The notes: generated by a model not told the origin, from the sequence alone. A DNA stretch of 33,646 bases from an uncultured Bacteroidales bacterium (GCA_903916595.1 CAIWXI010000166.1:1-33646); one strand, 5' to 3'. Shown: positions 1 to 9,468, counted from the first letter of the stretch. Numbers and translations: made by a program.

Positions 1-1935
1 CTCTTCGGCACTTACCATCATTCCGAGAAAAAGCGCCACAACCACGCTCATAAACATATAGGCAACGAGGTTTTTGTTACCGCCAAACGAATACTTTTCA
101 CCACCGGAATACCGAGTGAGAAAAGCAAGAAGGGCGGCCAGGAATGGGGCCTCGAATAAATTGATGACCAGGTACTGGCGGTTGGTGATCTTGCTAAGGA
201 GGTTCCGGATACTAAAGATCCTGAACTGTTTAAAGCTTCCCGGTACTTTGAAAAAATTCAGGGGAAGTTGTTGCTTCTCTGATGAGAGCTTCAGTTTTGG
301 CTGAATGGTCTTTCTGAAGTGATCATACCATTCTGTGGGAGTGACTTTACGGTTAACAGTAAGTTTCCCATACTCGCTCACGGTTTTGGCTTCGGTGATC
401 TGAAGAATCTGCTCAGGGTTTACATAGCCGCAGTTCTGACATTCGCTTTCGGTTGGATTGATGTGATTGCTGAGTGTTTTGAAGTACGACAGGGCATCGA
501 TGGGGTTACCATAATATATGGGATAACCTCCTTTATCCATCACCAGCAGAACATCGAAGAGCTTATAAATATCAGATGAAGGCTGATGAATATTGATCAC
601 TACCAGCCGGCCTTTCAGGGTTTGTTCCTTCAGAAGTAACATCACGAGCTCTGAATCCATCGAGGAAAGTCCTGAGGTGGGTTCGTCGACAAACAGCACC
701 GAGGGTTCACGGATCAGTTCCAGAGCGATATTCAGTCTCTTGCGCTGTCCTCCGCTGATAAATTTGTTCAGGGGGTCACCCACTCTCAGGTCTTTGATGC
801 CGATCAGACCGATATCTTTCAGCACTTTCAGAACAGATTTCATCAGCTGTCGTTCACTGAAATCCCTGAAACAGAGTTTGGCATTAAAATAAAGGTTCTC
901 GAAAACAGTCAATTCTTCAACCAAAAGGTCATCCTGTGGAACAAAACCGATCACCCCTTCGAGCTTGTCGTTGTCGGTCCCCAGTCTGTAGCCGTTAATA
1001 AGGATCTCTCCGCTCCGCAGTCCAAGGCTTCCGTTAAAAATATTCAGCAGAGTCGATTTTCCAACCCCGCTTCCGCCCATGATCCCGATCAGCTCACCCG
1101 AACGGGCTGTAAAACTGAACGGATGAATGCCGTTGGTACTGTTCCTGAAACGGTATTCGATCTCATTGGCGGTAAACTCAATATGAATGGTTTCGTCGCT
1201 GTGAAGGAACCTGGAAGCGATATCAGTATAATAAACAGGTGTTATCTTGAGATTTGTAAGGATGGCTCCATTGGCCAGAAAAAAAGACCGGTAAGGCTGA
1301 ATATTATGACCATTCAGATAGATGGTGTCTTTCCCTAGGTAGCGGGCAAAAAAACGACGGATGCCCGGGAAATACAGAACCATCAGGCATCCATCGAGAT
1401 GCTCCCTGAAAATATGATTTGCACTGTCACTTTCCGGCTTCCCGTCGATGATCAGCAGATCCTGGTTCCTGGTTTTATCGTGGTAGAGGTCTAAAACAAA
1501 GTCGAGGATGTTATTGTATTCAAGATCAGATATGCTGAACGACGACTTAAGCAAGCTGGTATAACTGAGCATCAGCCCGTTTTCCTTCAGGCCCTGTCCG
1601 TTCTCGTTTTTGCATATCTCCTCAAGAAATTCGGTGAATTTGATAAAAACAATAAGCCTGTCAAGATAGGGGAGGTCTTTGTAGACTTTCTGACAGATGA
1701 CTGATATTTTTTGCGAAACATCAACCGGAGCCGCCTCGGAGGGCTCTTCCAATGGCTGGTGAAAGAAAAGGAGTTCATCGAAGAGCTTAAGGTACTCCTC
1801 AAGTTCCTGGCTGTTAAGCTGTTCACGCAAAAAAGATTCGAGAATGAGCCTGGAATTCTCAGAAGCCTGCTTCCTTGCTGTTGCTGCGACAGTAGCAAAC
1901 AGCTGGACCAGAGCCATCAGAATCGGCTCGGTCAT
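1..1935 (-). CDS. ABCG-type ABC-2 exporter with N-terminal TerB-like region (3' end cut by window)
   Basis: This gene encodes an ATPase-permease half-transporter of the White/ABCG kind; 645 codons are visible and the frame is open at base 1. Residues about 1-150 are helical and resemble TerB-like domains (by eye only). The nucleotide-binding domain spans about 250-480, with Walker A GGSGVGKST (287-295), Q-loop PQDD (333-336), signature ISGGQRKR (393-400), Walker B VLFVDEP (413-419) and H-loop His450. A CxxC pair (CQNC) follows it. Hydrophobic, membrane-like sequence begins near residue 600, so most of the membrane domain lies outside the window. The start ATG at 1935 overlaps the TGA of the upstream lipoprotein gene by four bases, which indicates translational coupling. 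It is probably an inner-membrane exporter; the substrate is unknown. Confidence 0.9.
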   Translation of the reverse strand, partial: MTEPILMALVQLFATVAATARKQASENSRLILESFLREQLNSQELEEYLKLFDELLFFHQPLEEPSEAAPVDVSQKISVICQKVYKDLPYLDRLIVFIKFTEFLEEICKNENGQGLKENGLMLSYTSLLKSSFSISDLEYNNILDFVLDLYHDKTRNQDLLIIDGKPESDSANHIFREHLDGCLMVLYFPGIRRFFARYLGKDTIYLNGHNIQPYRSFFLANGAILTNLKITPVYYTDIASRFLHSDETIHIEFTANEIEYRFRNSTNGIHPFSFTARSGELIGIMGGSGVGKSTLLNIFNGSLGLRSGEILINGYRLGTDNDKLEGVIGFVPQDDLLVEELTVFENLYFNAKLCFRDFSERQLMKSVLKVLKDIGLIGIKDLRVGDPLNKFISGGQRKRLNIALELIREPSVLFVDEPTSGLSSMDSELVMLLLKEQTLKGRLVVINIHQPSSDIYKLFDVLLVMDKGGYPIYYGNPIDALSYFKTLSNHINPTESECQNCGYVNPEQILQITEAKTVSEYGKLTVNRKVTPTEWYDHFRKTIQPKLKLSSEKQQLPLNFFKVPGSFKQFRIFSIRNLLSKITNRQYLVINLFEAPFLAALLAFLTRYSGGEKYSFGGNKNLVAYMFMSVVVALFLGMMVSAEE

Positions 1936-2780
1936 TTCACGAAGGAATCTCTTACGCTTTGCGTAAGATCGCCAATCTCAGCAGCTTTTATCTGGGGCAG
2001 CTTCTTGTCGGCTTCCAGTCCGTAATTGGTATAAATTGCTTTGAGCCTGGTTACCTCGTCGCCAATCGGTTTCAATTCCGAGTCCATGTTATAAGCGGTG
2101 AGGATGGTGACAAGTTTATCGAGGTTGTCCTTCTGCCTGAAAATAACGGTCGAGATAGACTTGTTGTCTGCTGCAACCTGATTCAGGGAGGCTGTAAGAT
2201 ACAAGGCTTCTACAAATGTACCCGCGGCCACAAGAACGGCAATCTGGTTACGGTTGTTTTTGCTCAGGAAATCATTGGTGCTGCTAAATATCTTGGTGAC
2301 CATATTCACCAGGGAATCCTTATTGTTGTTGAATTTTTTGACCCTGTCGACAAGAGTCGGGTCGTAAATGCCTGCAATACCCAGATCGTTGGCAAGTTTG
2401 CCAGTACATGCAATGAACTTATTGGTTTCATCAACATAATTGTATGTTGCAGCATAGGCAAGGTCGGCGCTGTAAACACCCAGGTTCAGAGCTTTTGCCT
2501 TCTCGGTTGAATATTTTGTGACATTGGCAGGAGAGTTCGTAATGTTAAAAATGAACCCTGCCTTTGCCCTCTGAAGCATCATGGTCACTTCAAACGGGGT
2601 AGGGAACTGGTAGAGAAGGTTCTTGTTTTCAGGTGTAAGGCTTACATCTTTTTTAATTGTATCAGCAGCTGCCTGATTGGCCTGTTCATCCTTGGTGGCC
2701 GTGTTGTTGCAGGAAGTGATTGCTAAAGTAGCGGCGAGTGCCACGAAAAGGCCGGTAAAAATTGTTCTGAATGCTTTCAT
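1932..2780 (-). CDS. Predicted lipoprotein of unknown function, 282 aa
   Basis: The N-terminus is a type II signal peptide with a hydrophobic stretch and the lipobox ITSC, which makes Cys24 the lipidated residue. A low-complexity Asn/Thr/Ala/Gln linker follows, then a mainly helical, soluble body. I recognise no catalytic motif or named domain. The stop codon overlaps the start of the ABCG-type transporter gene (ATGA), so the two are almost certainly co-transcribed and may work together, for example as a periplasmic partner of the exporter; that link is inferred from position only. A one-mismatch relative of the Bacteroidota -7 box lies at 2807-2814 on this strand, but no -33 TTG is well placed. 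Confidence 0.8.
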   Translation of the reverse strand: MKAFRTIFTGLFVALAATLAITSCNNTATKDEQANQAAADTIKKDVSLTPENKNLLYQFPTPFEVTMMLQRAKAGFIFNITNSPANVTKYSTEKAKALNLGVYSADLAYAATYNYVDETNKFIACTGKLANDLGIAGIYDPTLVDRVKKFNNNKDSLVNMVTKIFSSTNDFLSKNNRNQIAVLVAAGTFVEALYLTASLNQVAADNKSISTVIFRQKDNLDKLVTILTAYNMDSELKPIGDEVTRLKAIYTNYGLEADKKLPQIKAAEIGDLTQSVRDSFVK

Positions 2781-2854
2781 GTCTTTAATGTTTCTGAATG
2801 GAAAAGCGAATTTACAGGTTTTTTTTTAATGCACAGCCTTGTCAAAAAAAACAT

Positions 2855-3808
2855 TTATGAGCTGTGGTCAATGATGATCTTATGGGAAAGCGGATTTTTT
2901 GCAGATTCGAAGGCCTGCAGAATATCTTTAAATGAATATCTGGCGGATATCATGGATGAAGGATCAATGAGTTTTCTTCCAAGCAGGTTAAGAGCGGGGT
3001 TAAACAATCCGCAGCGTGAACCAAGTATGGTCAATTCGTTGATGACAATGCTGTTAAGGTCTATTTTTTCGGTGGCGGCCACCGTTGTTTTCAGTACCAG
3101 CGTTCCCCTGGGCCACAGGTGTGAGAGAGCCAGATTTATGCCTTCGGGGCTCCCGGTACAATCAATACAGACTTCTGCTTTCTCATCGGCTTTAAGATCT
3201 GACAGGGGCCTTGCATGAATCCCCAGACTGGCAGCAAAATCAGCTTTCTCTTTTACAAGATCCAGTGTAGTATATTCGAAACCCTGTAGCCTGGCAACCA
3301 TCGAAACCAGCAAACCAAGCTTACCGGCTCCGAAAATAAACAGGTTCTTCGAAGGCTTCATATGCATCTGCTCAAAGATCTCAACAGCTGCTGCCAGGGG
3401 CTCAGTAAAGACGGCAATGTGTTCAGGAACAGAATCAGGAACAAGGTGGAGATTCTCTGCCGGGAGGGCAATAAAATCGGCAAAGACTCCCTGCCGCCCG
3501 GCGATGCCGGTGACCGTGCGGGTAGTACAATGAGTTCGCCTCCCGCTCAGGCAGAGATAGCAGTGACCGCAGGAACAGTTTATTTCTCCCACCACGGTTT
3601 TTCCGTTCAGGCGATGAGCCGGGCTTACTACCCTGCCAACAAATTCATGCCCGAGCACTCCTCTGAAACCCATATACCCTTTAATGATTTCCAGATCAGT
3701 ATTACAGATAGCAGAACAGAGAACTTTAACCAATACCTCTCCAACTGCGGGTTCCGGCACAGGTATTTCTTTTATTGAAAGTTCATTATCGAAAAACAAG
3801 GCTTGCAT
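2855..3808 (-). CDS. Zinc-dependent medium-chain dehydrogenase (alcohol/polyol dehydrogenase-like), 317 aa
   Basis: This is a cytoplasmic MDR-superfamily oxidoreductase expected to interconvert an alcohol and a carbonyl with NAD(P). The N-terminal GroES-like half has the catalytic zinc ligands Cys35 and His54-Glu55 (motif GHEFVGRV) and a complete structural zinc site (Cys80, Cys83, Cys86, Cys94). The Rossmann half begins near residue 155 with GAGKLG (160-165). At 317 residues it is shorter than classical alcohol dehydrogenases (about 340-380), which matches a compact MDR-like subgroup. I chose the ATG at 3808; an upstream TTG at 3814 would add only two residues. It is divergent from the binding-lipoprotein operon across about 70 bases. 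The substrate cannot be read from sequence. Confidence 0.88.
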   Translation of the reverse strand: MQALFFDNELSIKEIPVPEPAVGEVLVKVLCSAICNTDLEIIKGYMGFRGVLGHEFVGRVVSPAHRLNGKTVVGEINCSCGHCYLCLSGRRTHCTTRTVTGIAGRQGVFADFIALPAENLHLVPDSVPEHIAVFTEPLAAAVEIFEQMHMKPSKNLFIFGAGKLGLLVSMVARLQGFEYTTLDLVKEKADFAASLGIHARPLSDLKADEKAEVCIDCTGSPEGINLALSHLWPRGTLVLKTTVAATEKIDLNSIVINELTILGSRCGLFNPALNLLGRKLIDPSSMISARYSFKDILQAFESAKNPLSHKIIIDHSS

Positions 3809-3818
3809 GATCAATTTA

Positions 3819-3850
3819 TTGGTTCGGATAACGAAAATAATTTAATTTTA
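3819..3850 (+). promoter_or_regulatory. Candidate promoter of the six-gene ABC/phosphorelay operon
   Basis: A TTG at 3819-3821 is followed 21 bases later by TAATTTTA (3843-3850), one mismatch from the Bacteroidota -7 consensus TAnnTTTG. It sits about 30 bases before the chosen ATG at 3881. The spacing is slightly long and the last base of the box is off, so this is tentative. Confidence 0.25.
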
Positions 3851-3880
3851 CATGTGAAAAAAGAAAATTTACAAATCAGT

Positions 3881-4948
3881 ATGCCATTGTATCTTAACCG
3901 AAGGCGTTTTTTTCTGAATGTTTTGCTGGTACTTGCATCTCTTATTCCTGCTTCCTGCATGCAAAAAGGGAAGCAGGAACAAATTGCTCCATCAGGAACA
4001 GAAGCTGAAACAGTGCACAAAGGCCCTCTGAAAAAAATCACAGTCTATCCCTACTGGGTAACTTCAGGACAGTTTGCAGGATTTTACGTGGGAAAAGAAA
4101 AGGGTATTTTTAAAAAGCACGGGATAGACCTGAATATTCTCGAGTACAAACCATTCATTTCAACGAACGATATCATTAAACAGGGACAGGCTGATTTTGC
4201 CATTCTCTGGCTTGTCAACGCTATTCAGATGAGATGCAGCGGTATAAACATTGTAAATATTGCCCAGTTCTCAACCCGCTCATCACTGATGCTCCTCGCA
4301 AAAAAATCGAGCGGGATAAAAACTATCAGCGACCTTAACGGGAAGCGTGCCGGTATCTGGGAAGGGTTCGAACTTCAGCCAAAGACCTTGTTCGCTAAAT
4401 ATAATCTGAACACTCAGATCATACGCATTGGCAGCACCAACAACCTTTTCCTTCAGGGTGGCGTGGAAGTGACCAATGCCAACTGGTTTGATGAATATCA
4501 CGCCATACTTAACAGCGGATATGATGAAAACGAACTGGTTCCTTTCTTTTTTGCCGACTATGGCCTGAATTTTCTCGAAGACGGGGTGTATTGCCTGGAG
4601 GATAAAATTAAAGCCGATCCTGCCGTTTGCGCGGAATTCGTCAAAGCAACAGTTGAAGCCTGGTTATATGTCTTCAACAATCCCGATGAGAGCCTCGAAA
4701 TAATTCTTAAAAACCAAAGGCAACAGAAATTGCCTGCCAACCGTTCCCACCAGAAATGGATGATAGGGAGGTACAAAGATCTATACCTGCCCGCGGGGAA
4801 AACGACTTTCAATATCATGCTTTCCGAAACCGATTACATTTCGAATGCCAGGATGCTTCTTCAAAACAAACAGATCGACGCCATCCCTGCATATAAACAT
4901 TTTTTCCGACCCTATAACAGCTTGCTCCATAATGCAACCGAGAAGTAG
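3881..4948 (+). CDS. NMT1/THI5-like ABC transporter substrate-binding lipoprotein, 355 aa
   Basis: This is a periplasmic solute-binding protein of the NMT1/THI5/SsuA fold. The mature N-terminus has the family-typical run SGQFAGFYVGKEKGIF followed by helix-strand alternation, including QGQADFAILW and DLNGKRAGIW. I start it at ATG 3881 because that gives a clean lipoprotein signal ending in PASC (Cys26); in-frame codons further upstream run into the divergent dehydrogenase start. The signal also contains RRRFF, a weak twin-arginine-like pattern. It is the first gene of a six-gene run and is separated from the histidine kinase by only 9 bases. Its usual partner permease type (SsuC/ThiX) is absent; the permease in this operon belongs to another family with its own binding domain. 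It may therefore act as a ligand sensor for the kinase, which is inference. Confidence 0.88.
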   Translation: MPLYLNRRRFFLNVLLVLASLIPASCMQKGKQEQIAPSGTEAETVHKGPLKKITVYPYWVTSGQFAGFYVGKEKGIFKKHGIDLNILEYKPFISTNDIIKQGQADFAILWLVNAIQMRCSGINIVNIAQFSTRSSLMLLAKKSSGIKTISDLNGKRAGIWEGFELQPKTLFAKYNLNTQIIRIGSTNNLFLQGGVEVTNANWFDEYHAILNSGYDENELVPFFFADYGLNFLEDGVYCLEDKIKADPAVCAEFVKATVEAWLYVFNNPDESLEIILKNQRQQKLPANRSHQKWMIGRYKDLYLPAGKTTFNIMLSETDYISNARMLLQNKQIDAIPAYKHFFRPYNSLLHNATEK

Positions 4949-4957
4949 AAACTGCTC

Positions 4958-7087
4958 ATGATTCAGCCAAAGAAGAATAATATCAGACGAAGTCTTGCCT
5001 TTAAAATGATTCTTTTCATCTTTCTGTCTATTGCCACGATCATGATGCTGATTTTCAGCTATAACTATAATGTAAACAAAGATGTCGTGATCAGGAACCT
5101 TAAAAACCTGGCCAATGAGAAAACCGAAAATACCGTATTGAAGATCGACAAAGTTCTTTCAAATATTCAGTCGATCCCGGGAAACTATATGACCCTTATC
5201 CTGTCGGAGCTTGGGAATGAGACCAAGATGAAATATCTGCTCAGGCAAATGGTTGAAAACAATAGTGACATTTATGGCGCTGCCCTTGCATTTGAACCCT
5301 ATTACCGCACGCCTGATGAAAAGTACTATTCCTTTTATTATTACCGTGACAAGAACGAGGTGAAGTTCATGCATCTGGGAGATAGCTCGTACGATTATTA
5401 CACGATGGACTGGTATCAGATCCCGAAAGAGCTGGGGAGGTCCCAGTGGAGCGAACCCTATTATGATCAGGGAGGGGGAAATGTAATCATGTCAACCTAT
5501 TCCATACCATTATATACAACAACTGAAGGAAGGAAGAAGTTTATCGGGATCCTTACGGTTGATGTTTCATTGTTTTACCTTCAGCAGATTGTGAATGCAA
5601 TCAAGGTTTACGAGAGTGGCTATGGTTACATGATCTCCCAGACAGGTACTATGGTGACTCATGTAAAGAAAGAGTTCATCATGAATGAATCCATCTTTTC
5701 TTTAGCCGATAATCTGGGTTCTAAAGAGCTGCATGAGATTGGACGGAAAATGATTGGAGGAGATAAAGGATTTGCCGATATGTCATATAAAAATACTCTC
5801 ACCGGCAAAGTAAGTTTTATTGCCTATGCTCCTGTTCCCTCCAATGGATGGTCGGTGGGGATTGTTTTTCCGGTGGATGAATTTATGGCGGATGCCAATA
5901 AGCTGTACCGGACCCTGATGATTCTTTCAATAGGCGGATTGGTCATTATTTTTATTGTGATTCTTTTGATTTCACGGTCTATTACGCGTTCGCTCCGGCG
6001 ACTTACAGCTGCCGCTGAACAGTTTGCAGAGGGGGATTTCAATGTAGCCCTTCCCGTGATCAGGTCAAAAGATGAGATCGGACGACTGAATAACGCGTTT
6101 GTTTATATGCAGGAGACTCTGGCCAAAACCATTCATGATCTGCAGAAAACCTCCGATGAGCTCAGAATGTCACATGAACAGCTTGAAGAATACAATAGAA
6201 CACTCGAGCAGAAAGTCGATGAGCGTACACTGGAACTTAATGCAAAGCATCAGGAACTTGATGCCGCATTCAACAACCTGAAAGCGGCCCAGGCACAGCT
6301 GGTACAGAGCGAGAAAATGGCTTCTCTCGGCCAGCTTACAGCCGGTATAGCCCATGAGATTAAAAACCCCCTCAACTTTATTAATAATTTCTCTGACCTC
6401 TCGGTTGAACTGGTACAGGAGATTCTTGAGGAGAAAGATAAATTTACCGCTTGCCTGGGAGAAAAAGATGCGGAATATTACCTTGGAATTTTAAAAGATA
6501 TTGAAGGCAATGTTCAAAAAATCCACGACCATGGAAAACGTGCCGATAGCATCATCCGCGGTATGCTCCTGCATTCCCGCGGCAAATCGGGCGAACGTAT
6601 GCCAACCGACATCAATGCCCTGCTCGCCGAATATGTTAACCTGGGGTATCATGGCATGAGAGCCAATGATTCATCCTTCAACATAAAAATTGAAGCAGAC
6701 TACGATCCCACGCTGAAACAGGTGAACGTGATTCCCCAGGATCTCAGCAGGGTATTCCTCAACATGATCAACAATGCCTGTTATTCCACGAATCAGAAAA
6801 AGAAGGAACTCACGGATGCGTATTTCCCGATTTTAAGAGTCTCCACAAAAGATCTGGGCAGCAAGGTTCAGATCAGGATATGGGACAATGGAAAGGGGAT
6901 ACCCAAAGCAATACTGGAGAAAGTGTTTAATCCGTTTTTTACCACCAAACCCGCCGGTTCCGGAACAGGTCTCGGAATGTCGATCAGCTTCGACATCATC
7001 GTCCGGGAACACCAGGGGCAGATCGAAATTGATTCGAAAGAGGGAGAATACGCCGAATTCATAATAACAATTCCGAAATCGGTATAA
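4958..7087 (+). CDS. Membrane sensor histidine kinase, dCache-HAMP-HisKA-HATPase, 709 aa
   Basis: This is an inner-membrane sensor kinase. TM1 is about 15-37, a large periplasmic double-Cache-like sensor about 40-312, TM2 about 317-340, HAMP about 341-393 (ending in SKDEIGRLNNAF), and a long coiled coil about 393-450. The dimerisation domain has the H-box GIAHEIKNPLNF with phospho-acceptor His466. The ATPase domain has N-box NMINNAC (602-608), G1 DNGKGIP (643-649), F-box NPFFTTKP and G2 GTGLGMS (669-675). The sensor has the DWY...YYD pattern of dCache proteins but lacks the Arg two residues before WY found in the amino-acid-binding subgroup, so the ligand may differ. It has no receiver; the next gene supplies one. 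The flanking binding lipoprotein could present ligand to the Cache domain. Confidence 0.95.
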   Translation: MIQPKKNNIRRSLAFKMILFIFLSIATIMMLIFSYNYNVNKDVVIRNLKNLANEKTENTVLKIDKVLSNIQSIPGNYMTLILSELGNETKMKYLLRQMVENNSDIYGAALAFEPYYRTPDEKYYSFYYYRDKNEVKFMHLGDSSYDYYTMDWYQIPKELGRSQWSEPYYDQGGGNVIMSTYSIPLYTTTEGRKKFIGILTVDVSLFYLQQIVNAIKVYESGYGYMISQTGTMVTHVKKEFIMNESIFSLADNLGSKELHEIGRKMIGGDKGFADMSYKNTLTGKVSFIAYAPVPSNGWSVGIVFPVDEFMADANKLYRTLMILSIGGLVIIFIVILLISRSITRSLRRLTAAAEQFAEGDFNVALPVIRSKDEIGRLNNAFVYMQETLAKTIHDLQKTSDELRMSHEQLEEYNRTLEQKVDERTLELNAKHQELDAAFNNLKAAQAQLVQSEKMASLGQLTAGIAHEIKNPLNFINNFSDLSVELVQEILEEKDKFTACLGEKDAEYYLGILKDIEGNVQKIHDHGKRADSIIRGMLLHSRGKSGERMPTDINALLAEYVNLGYHGMRANDSSFNIKIEADYDPTLKQVNVIPQDLSRVFLNMINNACYSTNQKKKELTDAYFPILRVSTKDLGSKVQIRIWDNGKGIPKAILEKVFNPFFTTKPAGSGTGLGMSISFDIIVREHQGQIEIDSKEGEYAEFIITIPKSV

Positions 7088-7119
7088 CGAAAATTGTATC
7101 TAACAGAAAACAATATACT

Positions 7120-8301
7120 ATGAGCGAAGAACTGGGTAAAAATATTAAGATCATGGTCGTAGACGATGAGGTCGATCTCGAACCACTTGTAAAGCAGAAA
7201 TTCAGAAGGCAGATAAGAGATGGAGTATACGATTTTGTTTTCGCGCATAACGGGCTGGAGGCTTTAAGCAAACTTATTGAATACCCCGAGATCGGGATCA
7301 TCCTGTCTGACATAAATATGCCCGAGATGGACGGACTGACGTTGCTTCTGAAGCTGAAGGAGCTGAAACATCCCGGCCTTAAAACGGTGGTAGTCTCTGC
7401 CTACGGGGATATGGAAAATATACGTACTGCCATGAACAGGGGAGCCTTTGACTTCCTTACCAAACCTATCAATTTTGAGGATCTGGAGATCACTATCAAC
7501 AAAACCCTCGATGAGATTCTCCAGGTCAGAAGGTCTCTCGAAGAACATGATCAGCTGGTGTCGATACAGCAGGATCTCCAGACTGCCCGCGAGATCCAGC
7601 AGGCGATACTCCCAAAGAATTTCCCACCTTATCCAGACCGGAAAGAATTTGACATTTATGCAGCCATGAATGCGGCCAAGGAAGTAGGTGGCGATTTTTA
7701 CGATTTTTTCATGATCGATAACGACCGGATCGGCTTTGTGATTGGTGATGTTTCGGGAAAAGGTGTTCCCGCTGCCATCTTCATGGCTGTTAGCCGTACT
7801 ATCATCAGAGCAACAGGGCTCAAGGGCATCCCTGCTGCCGAATGTATGAACTATGTGAATAACCTGCTATGCAGTGAAAGCGTGTCGTCCATGTTCGTCA
7901 CGGTGTTTTACGGCATATTGAACACAGCCAACGGGGAGCTGGAATATGTGAATGCAGGGCATAACCCTCCGTATCTGCTTACCTCTACGGGGCTTAAACT
8001 TGTTGAACTTACCAGAGGCACGGTATTGGGAGGTATAGAACACTTTAACTACCGTTCTAATAAAATCACTATGAATCCCGGAGATATACTTTACCTGTAT
8101 ACCGATGGAGTAACTGAAGCCTTTAACCGTGAAGGTAATTTGTACAGTGATCAGAAACTGATTGATCTGCTGAATGCAAATCTCGGTTCCGGACATGTGG
8201 AGATCGTAAAAACAACCCTGGCCGATGTCGCTGCTTTTACCAATGGCTTTCCGCCAAGTGATGATATAACCATGATGGCGATCAAATATCTCGGAAAATG
8301 A
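7120..8301 (+). CDS. Response regulator with SpoIIE/RsbU-type PP2C phosphatase output, 393 aa
   Basis: The N-terminal receiver (about 10-125) is complete: acidic pair Asp15/Asp16, phospho-acceptor Asp64 in SDINMPEMDG, Ser93 and Lys115 in TKP. A short helical linker (about 130-165) leads to a PP2C/SpoIIE phosphatase domain with metal-binding acids in GGDFYD (190-195), GDVSGKG (209-215), YTDGVTEA (327-334) and SDDIT (380-384). The expected flow is that the kinase encoded just upstream phosphorylates Asp64, which switches phosphatase activity toward a Ser-phosphorylated STAS protein. The next gene encodes such a STAS protein and overlaps this one by four bases, which strongly supports that pairing. 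No SD-like site precedes the start. Confidence 0.95.
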   Translation: MSEELGKNIKIMVVDDEVDLEPLVKQKFRRQIRDGVYDFVFAHNGLEALSKLIEYPEIGIILSDINMPEMDGLTLLLKLKELKHPGLKTVVVSAYGDMENIRTAMNRGAFDFLTKPINFEDLEITINKTLDEILQVRRSLEEHDQLVSIQQDLQTAREIQQAILPKNFPPYPDRKEFDIYAAMNAAKEVGGDFYDFFMIDNDRIGFVIGDVSGKGVPAAIFMAVSRTIIRATGLKGIPAAECMNYVNNLLCSESVSSMFVTVFYGILNTANGELEYVNAGHNPPYLLTSTGLKLVELTRGTVLGGIEHFNYRSNKITMNPGDILYLYTDGVTEAFNREGNLYSDQKLIDLLNANLGSGHVEIVKTTLADVAAFTNGFPPSDDITMMAIKYLGK

Positions 8302-9467
8302 TCCTCACCAGATCAAGGGCATATGGCGCTTATCTGATCATTGAGGTAGAGGGTAGAATCGACGGGCTTACTTCATCCATCCTGAATAAAACCTTTGAAC
8401 AGGCGGCCGAAGATGGTAACCACAAGCTTATTGTCGATTTTTCGTCCGTTTCTTATATCAGCAGCGCCGGACTGAGAGTCTTCCTGCATGTTCAGAAAAA
8501 ACTGAAACCCGTGGGGGGAGAGGTCATACTGCTATCGATGCAGGAAACCGCTTTGGATGTTTTCAGGGTAAGCGGGCTGAATAACCTTTTCAGGATTATC
8601 ACAGAACTTCAGGAACTCGGTGAAAGTAATTCAGGCCTGGCCTCAGAGAGTAGTTCCGAAAAACATTTTTTTTCTGATGACCAGGTGTTTCACTGGGAGT
8701 TCAGGGATGTACCCGGGGGGCGGTATAACGGTATTGGCAACTCGGCTAAGCTTCGCACAAGCAGCTATACCGGAAAAGATATCGTGACAATCTCTCAGCA
8801 TGAGCTTCAGTTCGGCCTCGGACTGGCCTCAGTTGGAGAGTCAATGCGCGATTACCAAAGCCTCTTTGGCGAATCCCTGCTTATCAATCATCATTTTTTT
8901 GGTTACCCTGCCGTTGAAATGCCATCGGTTGATTATGCCTATTATTCAAAAACACATCCGGGAGCAGTTCATTTTCTTTATGGCTTCAGGTTTTCAGGTG
9001 ATTTCAGGCTTTGCCTCCGTTTTGACTCCGCCACCCCCAGGGACCTGCTGAGCATTGCAAGAAAATTGGCTGAGATCTGCGGAAGAGATTTCTTCGGAAT
9101 TGTTTTGGCCGGGAAAAGCGCCGGAATCTATGGTTTGAATCTTAAAAAGATCCCATGGCAGGATAATGTGCCCGATCCGTCCAACATTATGCATGAATCT
9201 AATTTCGCTGAATGGTTTGATTTCCCGGTTGAGGACACAGATCTTCAAAAGACTGTTGTAGCCGCGGGAATTTATTCTAAAATTGCTGATGAGGAGGAGT
9301 TACATATGCATGCTGCTGTATTTCCTAAGGGACTGCTTGGAAAGAGCGGGATGGATGTCGGAGCGGAACTTCATCGAATCGTTGAGGGGGCTGAACCTCT
9401 CAAAGTGCTGCATCTGCTTGAAGAGAGCAGGTTCTTTTGTGGTATAGCGGGTATTATAATACTATAG
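8298..9467 (+). CDS. STAS anti-anti-sigma-type protein with large unrecognised C-terminal domain, 389 aa
   Basis: Residues 1-107 form a SpoIIAA-like STAS domain. The conserved loop reads VSYISSAGLRVF, and Ser56 is the expected phosphorylation site, the likely target of the upstream PP2C. Residues about 130-389 form a further soluble domain that I do not recognise; it is rich in aromatic and Gly residues, including VFHWEFRDVPGGRYNGIGNS and INHHFFGYPAVEMP. Ordinary anti-anti-sigma factors stop near 110 residues, so the tail is unusual and may be the effector or the link to the transporter. The start overlaps the phosphatase stop (ATGA), and the permease gene begins one base after its stop. No RsbW/SpoIIAB-type anti-sigma kinase gene is in the window. 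Confidence 0.88.
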   Translation: MILTRSRAYGAYLIIEVEGRIDGLTSSILNKTFEQAAEDGNHKLIVDFSSVSYISSAGLRVFLHVQKKLKPVGGEVILLSMQETALDVFRVSGLNNLFRIITELQELGESNSGLASESSSEKHFFSDDQVFHWEFRDVPGGRYNGIGNSAKLRTSSYTGKDIVTISQHELQFGLGLASVGESMRDYQSLFGESLLINHHFFGYPAVEMPSVDYAYYSKTHPGAVHFLYGFRFSGDFRLCLRFDSATPRDLLSIARKLAEICGRDFFGIVLAGKSAGIYGLNLKKIPWQDNVPDPSNIMHESNFAEWFDFPVEDTDLQKTVVAAGIYSKIADEEELHMHAAVFPKGLLGKSGMDVGAELHRIVEGAEPLKVLHLLEESRFFCGIAGIIIL

Positions 9468-9468
9468 T

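Noticed and set aside
1-1935. Several plus-strand open frames across the left end
   Set aside because: They are antisense to a continuous minus-strand frame with a full set of ABC ATPase motifs; none has recognisable protein features.
2832-2866. CACAGC/GCTGTG inverted repeat as a terminator
   Set aside because: It overlaps the last codons of the dehydrogenase gene, and on that strand it is followed by a run of A rather than U.
3881-4948. Tat-exported substrate of the nearby TatC
   Set aside because: The RRRFF pattern is weak, the lipobox is a normal Sec-type one, and tatC is 14 kb away in an unrelated operon.
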